Positions 46,001 to 58,000 of a stretch of 64,000 bases of DNA are shown here, piece after piece. A program made the position numbers and the translations under genes. The notes under the pieces are model-generated. The model saw only the letters and a list, made by a program, of their open reading frames with translations, did not search any database and had not been told where the DNA came from. This stretch comes from Toxorhynchites rutilus septentrionalis (taxonomy: Eukaryota; Arthropoda; Insecta; Diptera; Culicidae), in NCBI RefSeq assembly GCF_029784135.1, contig NC_073746.1, positions 295,206,089 to 295,270,088 on the forward strand. The letters are read 5' to 3'. Each line of letters opens with the position of its first letter. The stretch's first letter is position 1.

Positions 46001-49000
46001 TGCAAGCGAGAGCCTGTGGAAATTTGGGCTCAGTGTATGAATCGTTGAAAACGTTCCCGGACTCAGTGCGATATTTTGAGAAGCAACTCTCCCTAACCAC
46101 CGATCGTTCGACGAAGGCCAACGCTTGCCTTGCGTTGGGCCGAGTGTATCACACCATGGAACAGGTGGCACAAGCGGTAAGCTTCCTCCGCCAGGGACTT
46201 TCCATCGTGCAATCGCTCAACAAGTTGGAAGATGAGGCCAAAATTCGCTACCGATTGGGGCTTTCTCTGTTGGTCTCCGGCGACGAAGACAATGCTCGTC
46301 AGCAGATGGAGAGTTCCGCCCAAATCCTGGAATCCATACGGAGTGACCAAGTGACGCCTGAAGCGCGAACGTCTCTGTACAATCTACAAACATCGTGCTA
46401 TCAGTCGCTGCAAAAAATTCTCGTCAGCTTGGGACGGAACGAAGAGGCACTCGTAGCGGCCGAACGGTGTCGCTCCCGGATGGGCGCAGATTCGAATCAA
46501 AGTGCGGAAAACTCTTTGAACAATCGGAAAACCCTGCTAACGTGTAGTGAATATATTTTCGACACGGTGAATAAGAGCAAGACGAACGTTATCTACTACA
46601 GTTTATCGGGCAGTGAGTTGTACGCGTGGTTCCTGTCGCCACAGAAACGTATTGTGCGCTTCCACGTGGCAAAAATTGACGAACAAACGCTACAGATGAA
46701 GAAAAAACCTGCGTCGGCGGCGGCAGCAGCAGCAAATATCGCAGAACAACCGGAAAGTTTGCTCGGACAGTACATTAACTTTGTGCGGGATAGTTTGGGA
46801 GTGAACTCGGGTAATGTGCTGCAGGAAGGCGACGGAAGTGGTTGGAAATCGTCGAATGAGAACCTGATTGACGATTTCGCTAACGAACGAGCCGGATTCT
46901 TGCGGATGGTGAACCGGAATCATCTACTGAACTCGAGCAATTACTCGCTCAGTTCGCTTTTTAGCTTGGGCAGTGTGGGCGGATCGGTCGCCAGCTTGCA
47001 AGGATCTACTAGGTGAGTGAGATACATGTAATATATTTTAGAGATTCTCCTAATTTGATTTTACCCATGTAGATCCATTGGAAGCCTACAAGGATCGACA
47101 CGATCCAGACGATCCAACATACTCCCGCTCTGGCAGGGCCCATCATGCCTGCATGTTCTGTACAACCTGCTGCTTGCCCCATTTGAAGACCTTCTTCCGG
47201 ATATCAGCACAAGTGAGTATTGCTTTTCACGTGAATTCATTTCAAGAAATTGGTTGTGATAAGTCCAGCTTTCCTTTAGTGGATCTGATTCCACTCGTTA
47301 GCTGGAAAATATTGACTTCACAAATGACAAATGAAGATACGCATCACATGGTTGAGTATTATACGAATTGAATACTATTTTTTCTACTAATCACACAAAT
47401 AATGGTGGTGAAAAAAATTTCCGATTGGCACTGACATAGGCGAATCGTGAAAATTGTTGCCCTGAGTTCGATCAAGAAGAATATCGAAATTTCAAACATG
47501 AAATGATAAGACAAGAAATCCCCACTCAAATCCAAAAATGACGGCAACATTTTAAATTTAAAGGATTTCTCAGAGATGGCTTACAATTTAATATTATACG
47601 TGATCACTCAAGTACCTGCTAAGTACGGCCCATTCCCCACATTTCTTGTATTCTGTTGCCCAATAATTCGATGTAAAAACGCATCTGACCGATTGTAATG
47701 CATTTTCAACTATTTTTACCATACTCATCAGGCGAGGGTTATAACACTCTTCGATAAATTCGCGATTTTGTCGTAATTTTTCGAAATACCGTGAGCATTG
47801 GAAAGAGTTCCAACTAAAACACTAGGATCAACGCCATTAAGTTCCTGTTTACTATATGCTGGTTATGTTATGGGTGCAAAGATCATCAGTGTATAATCGT
47901 TGTTAGCGGACATCAGAACAACATCTATCTTCGAGCGAATCATCTCCTCCAGCGACTTCGTCGCGTAATGGGTAGTGATGTCTAAATTTTTCATCTATTC
48001 GATTATCGATTAAACGCTTTTTGTAATATTCGATTCATTCGAATAATCGTCTTTCAATATTCGATTGATCGAGCGAATATTTTTTTCTTGTAATAAGCAC
48101 GTATCATGTAGTCATTCTGGTCGCGTGGTCTATCAGGTTGTCGATGTTCCATTATGGGATAAAAAAAATTATAAAGCCTAATTCTTAACTTAAAAATGCA
48201 TTAACCATGGGAAAAATGCCTTCTTTCATTGATTGCGATTACAGCGACAATTATTCGATGTATTCATATTTTGATTGTAAATTATTCGATACAAAATTAC
48301 TCGATTATAATTTCAGATATTCGATTATTTGAATTAATCGAACGATTAACCGACGTCTCTAGTTTGGATAAAAGTGGCAACTTTCGGAAATTTTGTGCTG
48401 TATATCTCTTCGTTCACCGCAAGTCCCGTACGGAAGACGAGCGGCTTTTACATCCCCTTTTTCGCTGATGGTTAACCACAGATACACCTTCTTTTGGAAA
48501 TTGGTGTGGGAGATGTACTTTAAATCGGAACATACCTGGGGGTCGTAAAGTAGCTGGTTCGCTGCCAGTCGTTGCCATCTAGCATTGAATACGTCTCGTC
48601 GTCCACGACGACCGCGACGTTCTGCTTCATCGGAAAAAGTTCATTCTCCATCATTTTACCCTTTGTTTTTGGGTCACAGCTTGTTGTTCCGACACGGTTG
48701 GTCTTGACTTACTTTTCCGCATGATGTCCATCTCCACTAGGTATTTTTTTCACTGTCTGGTTCGTTGTTGCGATCTCTCGGTCCAAAGCCCGGGACGATG
48801 TAGCCACCTTACCCTCCGTCTTCTGCTTTAGCTTCACCCGCAGTTCACGATTGCGTAGCACCATTGGACGATCGGAACCAGGCTTCCGTTCAATGCTTTC
48901 ATTTTTCTTCAGAAGTGTAAAGATATTATTGATACCGGAATGAGCGTATCCTGCAGACTCAATGTACTTGACGATGTCTAATTTCTTCGCAACGTAATGA

Positions 49001-52000
49001 AGCTCTCAGTACACACAAACCATGGAGTGCATGTGCTTTACTGTTTTCGCCATAACTTCCGCAATTCAACTGATAGCGCTGTCAAATTTTGTTTGACTAA
49101 CTATGATAACTATAACCAGTAACTATGATTGACGATGCACACGTGGTCTCATCATCAGGTGTTAAGATGAACGCATGACAAATTGGTAAAGTTTGTCCAT
49201 TTTTTTAATGCAAGCGTTATCTGCATTGATCGATCGATTCTCTTCATCGACATTCTCTTTCATTCATGACTCAGCGGTGAAAGAATTTTCTGATGTATTT
49301 GACGATTAGAAGTGTAGAAGGAAACCTCGTTTATCAGTAGGGTGTCGACTCAACACTCGAAAATAAATTCCCTGATATTCCCTGATCTTCCAGTAATGAT
49401 TCAGAGAAATTCCAGATGTTGAATTATCTACTAGTACTTTAGCTATGGTTCCTAGAACATTTAGTTAGTTTAAACAATAAAATTTAAGAACGTCTGTTGA
49501 TATCTTTCTATAAATGAATTCTCGCGTAACTTTTGAAAAGGTCCTAAGTAACAAATGTAAACAAATCGAGTTAATGGATGCACACTATTATTTCTCAATC
49601 ATTGAGAGTTTTCGCAGGAGTGTTGCTCTATCTATATCAACTTGGCGTTTTCCGCAACAATAACACCGATCGGTTGGAAAAAGCTCGCAGAATTGTCGTT
49701 CAGCAGATCAACAATGCTCACGGAGAGTCTCGACCGAACACTCGTCGGGTGCGGATGAGTTTTTCTTTGCTCCGCGTCTGATTTTTTTTTCTTCTTTGTT
49801 TAGCGCGTTTCAACCTGTTTCGGCTCTATTCGCTGCTAGGAATAGTTTGTTGGTGGAAGTTATCGTGAAAATGGTTTCTGGTTTCGTTGTGTTAATGGTG
49901 TTGTAATGAAAAAAAAAGTTCAAATTCAGTTAATCAGTTTTGTGGGTATTTTACTGGAATTTGGCGTTGTTTTTTTTTCAACTCTCTCGTGTACCGTGGT
50001 TATGTGTGTATGCGTGGAAGCTTGCTTTTTAGAGCATGTTTTTTACAGCAGTGATATTAAGGATGGAATCCACTAACCACTAATTCTGCCAGCAAAATGA
50101 TCCAACTGTATCGAGAAACATCAACATCCCAGCTAAGTACTATTAACAATTTGTTATTTTTATAACCGACCCGAAATGCAATCCGCTTCAAGTCTCTCGG
50201 TGTTGTGTGCGAGAGAAAGTGTCAGTCAGTAGAAGACTGCGGTGATGGCGGGTGCGGCTGCGTGTGAGAGTGTGGCATTACGAGTGCGCGATCGTGGAGG
50301 ATGACCAGCAAACATGTGATTGTATTGGTGTGGTTGCCTTGCTTCCCAGAACGGACTCGTTTGCTTCGGAAGACCAAGGTAGTTTGATTCTTTTCGTCGG
50401 TAGACGTACAGTCGAGTTTTTGTGAGAGGATTGGATCGGAGAGCATATTTTGATTGTGCGATAGCTGACGGATGGAGGCAGGCTGTTTTGTTTGTTCGAG
50501 GCAGACGATTTCGGTCACGGCAAGGCGGAGCGGACGGTGTAGCCACGCCGGTGCAGTTCTATGTCGTTGTTTACTTCTCGCAGTTGCGTGAGCTTTGTGC
50601 AACCGCATTTTCGCGCGAAGTTGCATTCAATCTAAACGACATTCTAGAGTTTTAGAAGATCCAATAGTTTTAGAGGTTTTTATATATCTAATATTGTCTT
50701 CGTGGTAAAGAGCGCATTGACGTCAACGTAACATCGATTTTCTTTTCTTTTAAATCTAGCTAGACGTTGACTTTGATGTGTATGTACAAGCGGCCATAAG
50801 ATTTCCATGCAAGAATATTCAATGTAGTGTGCGTTTCGACCATGAGAATGTTACGGAGGTCGAGAGAAAAGTTTGAATTAACTTACATTTGTCTCTTTTG
50901 CTCACCCATGTTTTTTCTTGGGATTAGTAGTTCACCTTGAATGTCAGTGAGTTCTTCTTGTATGTATCTCCTTTTTGGTTTTTTTTTAATAGAAGATTGA
51001 CGTTGCTTTTCCTTCAATTATGTCATTCTAACCCTTACTACAAGAACAATTATTTCGTTAATAATTGCTCGTCTGATTACTTGAGAAATTGTTAGTTTTT
51101 ATTACAAATCCAAATCGCAGGTATCAAGTTTTCCTTTTCGAGGTTCAAATATAAATTGCAAGACTAGGTTCAAGATGCTAGAGTCTCAATTCGGAAAACT
51201 TCCGTGATTTCCGTGTATTACAATGGAAGAGCATGACGTGCGACTAGGCACAAGTATTAAGTCCGATCCGAGTCTGATAAGACCTTATCAGGTGACCCTT
51301 CAATATATTCAATCTTCAAATGCATTTGATGTTCGAGTTTTCGTTTCAACGAGTAATTGGGTCCACGCTTACAAAATTAATTCACTTACCAGAGTTATGA
51401 TCCTTTTGCAGAGACCTTTTCAGGTCACCCTTTAATATCTTCACGGCTACGAAATGCATTTGGTTTTCAAGTTTTCGTTTCGTCAAGTGATCTCTAGTTT
51501 GCGTTAGCATAATCACATCACTTACCACAGTGAATCCTGATTATTACCCCTTCCCACTAACAAACTATCCCTTCCATGATAAACGCTAGGGAACCACGCT
51601 ATAGAGGCGACCCTTCTGGCCTTCGGGTGGCGAATATCATACTAACATTCCTACCCTTCCCCTGGTGACTGTAAGGACGTGGCCGGCGTCGTTATTGATC
51701 ATTGAAAGCTCGAATCACCGAAAATTGCACAACGAGAATGATTTGCTAGTCCCAAGCGTCATTCTGTGTATTCTTTGTGCAATTTGGTTGGTTCAGGTCA
51801 ATCACGGAGAGCAACTACGAATTGTACAGTCTACCCAAGCTCAAGCACACTATTAGTTCTCAATCATTGAATGCATAGCGAAAACAACCGTTCAAGTATC
51901 TATCCTTTTCACCTTTTTATCACCGATACAAAAAATGTCGAATGTACAGATTCGAATTTTAGGCACTCGACTGTTAAAAACAATCAAAACAACACGAAGT

Positions 52001-55000
52001 CGCACTTCGGACATTTTGAGATTTTGTTATTTTCGGGTGTTCTGTTATCTGCTTTTAGTATGAAGTACAAGTATTTGGATCGTTGTTCAGTAATTATTCT
52101 CAAATTTTCATTGTGCAACGTAATTTGTGCAATGTACAAAAGCGGTCAGTCAAAACGTCCAATGCAACATTTTCGCTCGGAGACTTCAATTTCAAACCAA
52201 AATGACGACAACAGTTACGATTGATTTTTCAGAGTTATTATTGACTGCTATTGGTAAAAGTAGTGAAAAGTAGCTAACCCTTTTCCTTTTGAGACAATTC
52301 GCGGAACAATGTTCCGGTCTTCAACATCGTTTTCCTCGAATTGATGTGAATGTTACATAGGACTTTTTCAAAAGTTACGCGGGAATTGTTTGTTTTTTTT
52401 TATTAAGTTAAACGACGATTAAGAAGTGTCGTTAAAGATTAAAAAAATGGATTCATTAATACAATTCAAACTTATCTTAAAGGACCCTTAAATACTAGTT
52501 CAGAATGAGTCATTTCCATTTTGATTCGGATCAATTTCACGAAACTGCTACGCTATTGACGAAATGCTTTTTCTTGCAATCTTTCGACTGCCTGCTGTGC
52601 GTTTTCCAAAGTTTTCTTCGTTTCACCTCTAGAGATTTCGCTTCTGCTTCCCATAGCCATTTCATTACCTTACTTATAAATTAACTCAATTAACGCAAAA
52701 GCCTCTTTCTTCCAACTTTCCTTGTTTTCTAGATAATGAGAAAGAGATTTTCGTACTCGTTGAATTAACAAGCTCAGCATTTTTATTGCAACTATCCTTC
52801 CAAAGTGAAGCCTACCACCATAAACTTGTTGCATAGCACAACTGTTTCCTCACAAATTTTTTCTAAAACATTCGATATTGATGAAAAAGCTCTCTCAACG
52901 TCGGGATTTCCACACGAGAGACAGAAGACCTTTTTTGGTAAAAAGTTCCGTGAACCTATCCTTTCCAAAGATGCTCCAGTCGTTAATTTTTCAGATCATA
53001 GTGAGCAAACTTGTTGTTCTTGTTGCTAAGTCTGCTGGAGCTCGCCTGATACGTCCAAGATCCGTCAAATATCAAAAAGATCAATAGGGTCAATAGTCAA
53101 AAGTGTTTCGAATCGTTTTCCAACCATTTTTTGATTGGAATCAATGACGGCAAGATCAATGCTTCATAAGCTTAAAAATCAGTGATTCGCATTCCAGACA
53201 AAATCTCAAGATTTATCTGTCGTAAAATTTTGACGAGCTTTTTGAATCCATCAATCCATTGATGAACCGTGTAAAATATGCAGGTCAATGAGAAATTCCC
53301 TAAGCAAATGATTCGGCTCATAGTGCTAATGCCATTGCAACACTCCCACAATATATTCTCCGACATACAGTATGTCTCATGAAAAATCCTACCTCGACAA
53401 TCCTTTTATTTATTCAAGCATGTGTTTTAGCCAATTTAAAAATAATCATTCGATATGTTCACACTCATTCACAATTACTCTCTCCAGGCGATTGCAAAAT
53501 CGAGAGCACATCCCAACATAGTCCACTGATATTGAAAACCACCTCTTGGCGATGGAAGCTTTCAAGAAATCGATACTTAGGTGTACAGATCCACAAGCCT
53601 TTGCTTCAACATCTTTCTTGAATGGTGTTAACGTTCCCTGTGGATCTTTTGCCTTCTCAACGTATGCATTAACTAGCGTCATTTATGAATACTTAGTTGA
53701 GATTTCTTAGGCCAAATAACACGCCTTGAATGTATTCCGAGGGGCAAGCTCTTGAATACGCGTGACCACAGTGCAAGTCGAAGGAAATTTCTTTGACGAA
53801 AAATCCTCCGGCCAGAACGGGTATCGAACCAGACCCGAACACCCGGCATGATAATGTGAGACGCTAACCACTCGGCCACGAGTGCACTCTTTGCTTCAAC
53901 GTACGCTCATATTAAATAGTCGAGGGGGTTCAAACCTAGTCTGCTTAGGGGCCAAATAATGTTCGTCTTCAGTCAGGTTTGGGCTGTTTTATTTAAGTCG
54001 TTTATTTATAACTTCGAATATTATTTTAAAATGCAGCGAAATTTTAGAAATAACTGTTTAGTAGAATGGTTTGGTCGCCCTGAAATGTTTTTTTTTATTG
54101 TAGAATCAGTTGACGATAATTGATTGATAATTCTTTATTGCCCTCACAGAACAATGCACTATACAGAGCCTCACATTGGTAGTTTAAAGCGACTAGGAAT
54201 ATAAATATTTCTCATCATTTTGCGCTATTCTTTTGTGCAGCTGTCATCGTTAGTGAAAATTGTTTTGCTACTGACAAGCGAAACCAAACCACATACAAAA
54301 TTCCAGAACGACAATTACTTTCTTGGTGACTAAATAAACGAAATAAACTCTTTCTGTTTATCTCAATAACCTCGAAAAAAGCAACTTCGCTTCATTATGG
54401 TCAAGATTAGCGCAAATGCAACCCTAGTTGAAGACAGTTTGGCGACTGGCACGACGTTGCATCTATTTTGCAATGCCGATTTCCCTCGGCTCATTGGTTT
54501 AGAAATCTGTGTTAGGGAAACACACAGATTCCAGCGGTCGTACATCAACCGCTACGCAATCATAACTGAGTGGATTTTCTAGCGGGCATTCGTTTGTATA
54601 TCGATTTGTGAGATCTCAATAGCATGTTTTCATAGCAACTTTTAGGCTAATGAAACAAGTTCTCGGATCTAGGACATTTCATCTTCCAAATAAAGTGAAT
54701 ATTATACCATTCCGTTCAGTCGGAAAAGAGGTATTAACGTCCAAAACCTTGCACTCCAAGCTTCACGCTCTTGTTATCGAAACCTTGAACTTACACCTCG
54801 GTACAGAAATGAAAGACGTAGTCCTACGTCGAAACATCCCAAAAATGAATAAATGAAATTTTATGGGATGGCTATAGATGATGCAGCAAGGTAATTTCGA
54901 ACGACTTTCAATGTCTGTCTTTCTGACCAGAACAGAACTTTCTGACAGAACAAAAATAAAAATCAGAACGATATCAAATCTCCGCAACTAATCATATTTT

Positions 55001-58000
55001 TCCTCCTTCTAGCATCTCGAATCGGGCGCCGCGAACTAATCTTGGTCCTAGAGAAGGAACTCTATCTGGTCCCGTTCGCTATATTGCGCAGTGGGGATGA
55101 AACCGGCGAATATCTGTCCGAGAGGTGTTCCCTACTGACAGTGCCTTCCCTGCACACTCTCCGACAGAAGAGTCGTATTAAACCACGGGAACCTGGTAGG
55201 CTAAATATGGAATTATTTCCCCGAAAAAAACAAGGTTTTGAATATTATTTGTTCCCCCTCCCTCTAGCTGACCACCTCAAAAGTGCACTGGTAGTGGGTG
55301 GCCCGAAAATTCCCTCCTCCCTGTCGGAGACATGGGGCTGGAGCGAATCGCCGGCCTCGCTACAGGAAGCCGCCATGGTATCCGATATGTTGAACACGAA
55401 GCCGCTGGTGTCTTCCTGTGCCACCAAGGAGACCATCGTTTCCGAACTCGCCGCCGCCGAATGCGTACATTTCGCAGCCAACGTAAGCTGGAAGCTGGGC
55501 GCTGTCATCCTTAGCCCAGGGGATGTGCTGGACTCACAGTCACAGAAACGGTTCTACCCCAACACTTCCGGCGAGATGGAAGCCGACGAGGATAGCACCG
55601 AACTGTCGACATCCAACATGGAGATTCCTCCGCTGTCCGATTTCATCCTGAGTGCCACCGATCTACTCGCGATGAAATTAAGCGCTAAGTTGGTGGTTCT
55701 GAGTTCATACCACTCGGTGGAACCCATCACGGGCACTGGAGTTGCGAACCTCGCCGGAAGTTGGCTATTTGCGGGCACGGGAGCTGTTTTGGTTTCGCTG
55801 TGGCCCGTCCCGGAGACTGCAGCTAAAATCCTGCTGAGAGCATTCTACTCCGCACTGTTGCAAGGTACACGCGCTGCGAAGGCGTTGGCCGAGGCGATGC
55901 AAACAGTTCAACATACGAAACACTTCGCACATCCCGCTAATTGGGCTGGATTTATTTTGATCGGTGGCAACGTAAGGTTATCAAACAAGGTGGCATTGAT
56001 TGGTCAAGCTTTGTGCGAATTAATGCGCTCTCCGGACAAGTGTCGGGATGCACTGCGGGTGTGTCTGCATTTGGTCGAAAAAAGCTTACAGAGGATCCAT
56101 CGCGGACAAAAGAATGCTATGTATACCACGCAGAAGAGTATCGAGAACAAAGCAGGTCCGGTCATTGGGTGGAAGGATCTGCTGATGGCTGTCGGATTCA
56201 GATTCGAACCGGCCGCGAATGGTATTCCTTCGAGTGTGTTCTTCCCGCAGACCGATCCGGAAGATAGACTTTCGCAGTGTTCAGCCAGTTTGCAGGCATT
56301 GCTCGGGTTGTCGCCGACCACATTGCACGCGATGTCTAAACTGGTGAATAATGCCGATATCGCTGACGAAATTATCAGCGTTATGAGGAATGTGGTGGCA
56401 CAGTTCCCTCCGAAAGGAACAGGCGATAACGAGAGTATTGACATTCCACTGAGTGTGCGATTGTGGCGAGTGTCCGGTTGCCATGAGCTGCTGGCTTCGC
56501 TTGGGTTCGATTTGATGGAAGTGGGACAGGATCAAGTAACACTGCGCACGGGAAAGCAGGCGAATCGAAGGAACTGTCAGTTTGTGCTGCAATCGTTACT
56601 GGCCTTGTTTGGTATGTTGATAACACGGTTTTTTATTTCGTTGATAATTTCCATGATTTCCTTCTCTTGTAGATACCCAAGAAGCACCGAAGAGTCTTGG
56701 AATTGAATCCAGTAGCAGTTCCGAATCGCTGAATGAGGACAACTCAGATAAAGCGAAGGGTTCGAGTCCTACACCGACGGCTTCAGATCAGCAGCGGAGC
56801 GTTTCGCCAGCGGGAACTACCAAGAGTCAATCCAACTACATCTTCCCGAGACCCCCGCTACCCTTTCGACGGGTACCATTCCTGAGCAGCAGGAGCGCTT
56901 TTATTTCCTACGTACGTCGACGTGGGGAACCTGATGGGGGCCAGACTGAAGCATCCGGCCAGGTCCCAGCGGGAAATCAGCAGGCTCAAGCACAGTCCCA
57001 ACCGAGCAATGGTCCATCGAGCAATTTGGATTCAAGCCTAGCGAACACAACGGACAGTGAGCTTTCCGATGGTTACACAACTCAGCAAATTCTCATGAAG
57101 AGTGATCATTTGGCAAAGGGTCTTGGCTACTCTAGCTTGAGGGGTACGATCAAAGTATCCCGCCCCGGCGGTGGTGGCGAAAGTGATGCAGCCTTCACGC
57201 CGAGTCCTCCTGTTACTATCCAGAACGTTGATCCAAACGTATCACTGGCTTTGGCTCATCAGACCCGCATTCGCAACCTATACACAAACAACGGCATAAG
57301 TAGTTACGGCCAGGATATGACACGAGATGGGCATCACCATCAAAATCCCAACATGAGACGGCCGGATAGTTCCAGCTCCGCAAGTTCAGCAACTGATTGG
57401 GAAGGTTCTGGACACGCGACAGTTCTTAGAAGAGCCAACCAAGGGCACCACAATTTGCCACCGCTTCCACCGCCACGCCAGACACTTCCAATGGTGGACA
57501 GTCTGAGACCGTTAGCTCCCCTAGCACCAGTTTACAACAACATAAACGGCGGAGCCGTTAGTAAAACCCAAACCGGAACCAAGGGACTTAATGTTCTGGA
57601 ATCAACCAGCTCAGACTCGGACTTCGAACGTAGCTTCGATTTACCCTCAACCTCCAACAGTGGAACGATCAGCAGCAAACTAACCAGTTTAGCGCACAGC
57701 CTGCAGAACATGCGCAGTCGCAAAATCAAGATGCAACCGACACAGCTACCCCCGCAACCCCACGGTCCAACCACGATGACCCGTAAAATGGTCGATCAAT
57801 TCGCCTTCATGGATCGGCTTAGCTGCCGAACAGAGATATCCACCTCGAACTTGGGCAATCATGCACCCCCACCGAGGAAACCCCTGTCCACACTTCCAGA
57901 TGACGAACGCACCCTCAATTTGAACGCAAGCAAGCTGTACTTCAACCCAGCCGAAGCGGAGATAATCCCACTGACGGAAACTCCAGGTGACCTCGGCCTC

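Larger units (their letters stand above)
47213..55012 (+). other. Third visible intron's flank: 7.8-kb intron of the TTC28-like gene, transposon-rich
   Basis: The donor GTGAGT at 47213 and the acceptor CCTCCTTCTAG ending at 55012 bound it. Contents found: a Tc1/mariner relic (47640-49050), a small TIR insertion in it, a 130-bp duplication and probable retroelement tail (51280-51850), a SINE (53720-53885) and a repeat shared with 29040-29120 (54555-54640). The parts 49050-51280, 51850-53720 and 53890-54550 show no supported gene. 50,200-50,650 is GC-rich with overlapping TCAGT initiator-like motifs at 50222-50230. Confidence 0.75.

Noticed and set aside
55196..55267. Coding sequence between 55196 and 55267 in the CHAT region
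   Set aside because: The 72 bp are open in frame but start with GTAGG, end with CTCCCTCTAG and encode an AT-rich insert inside a conserved domain. A short in-frame intron is far likelier.
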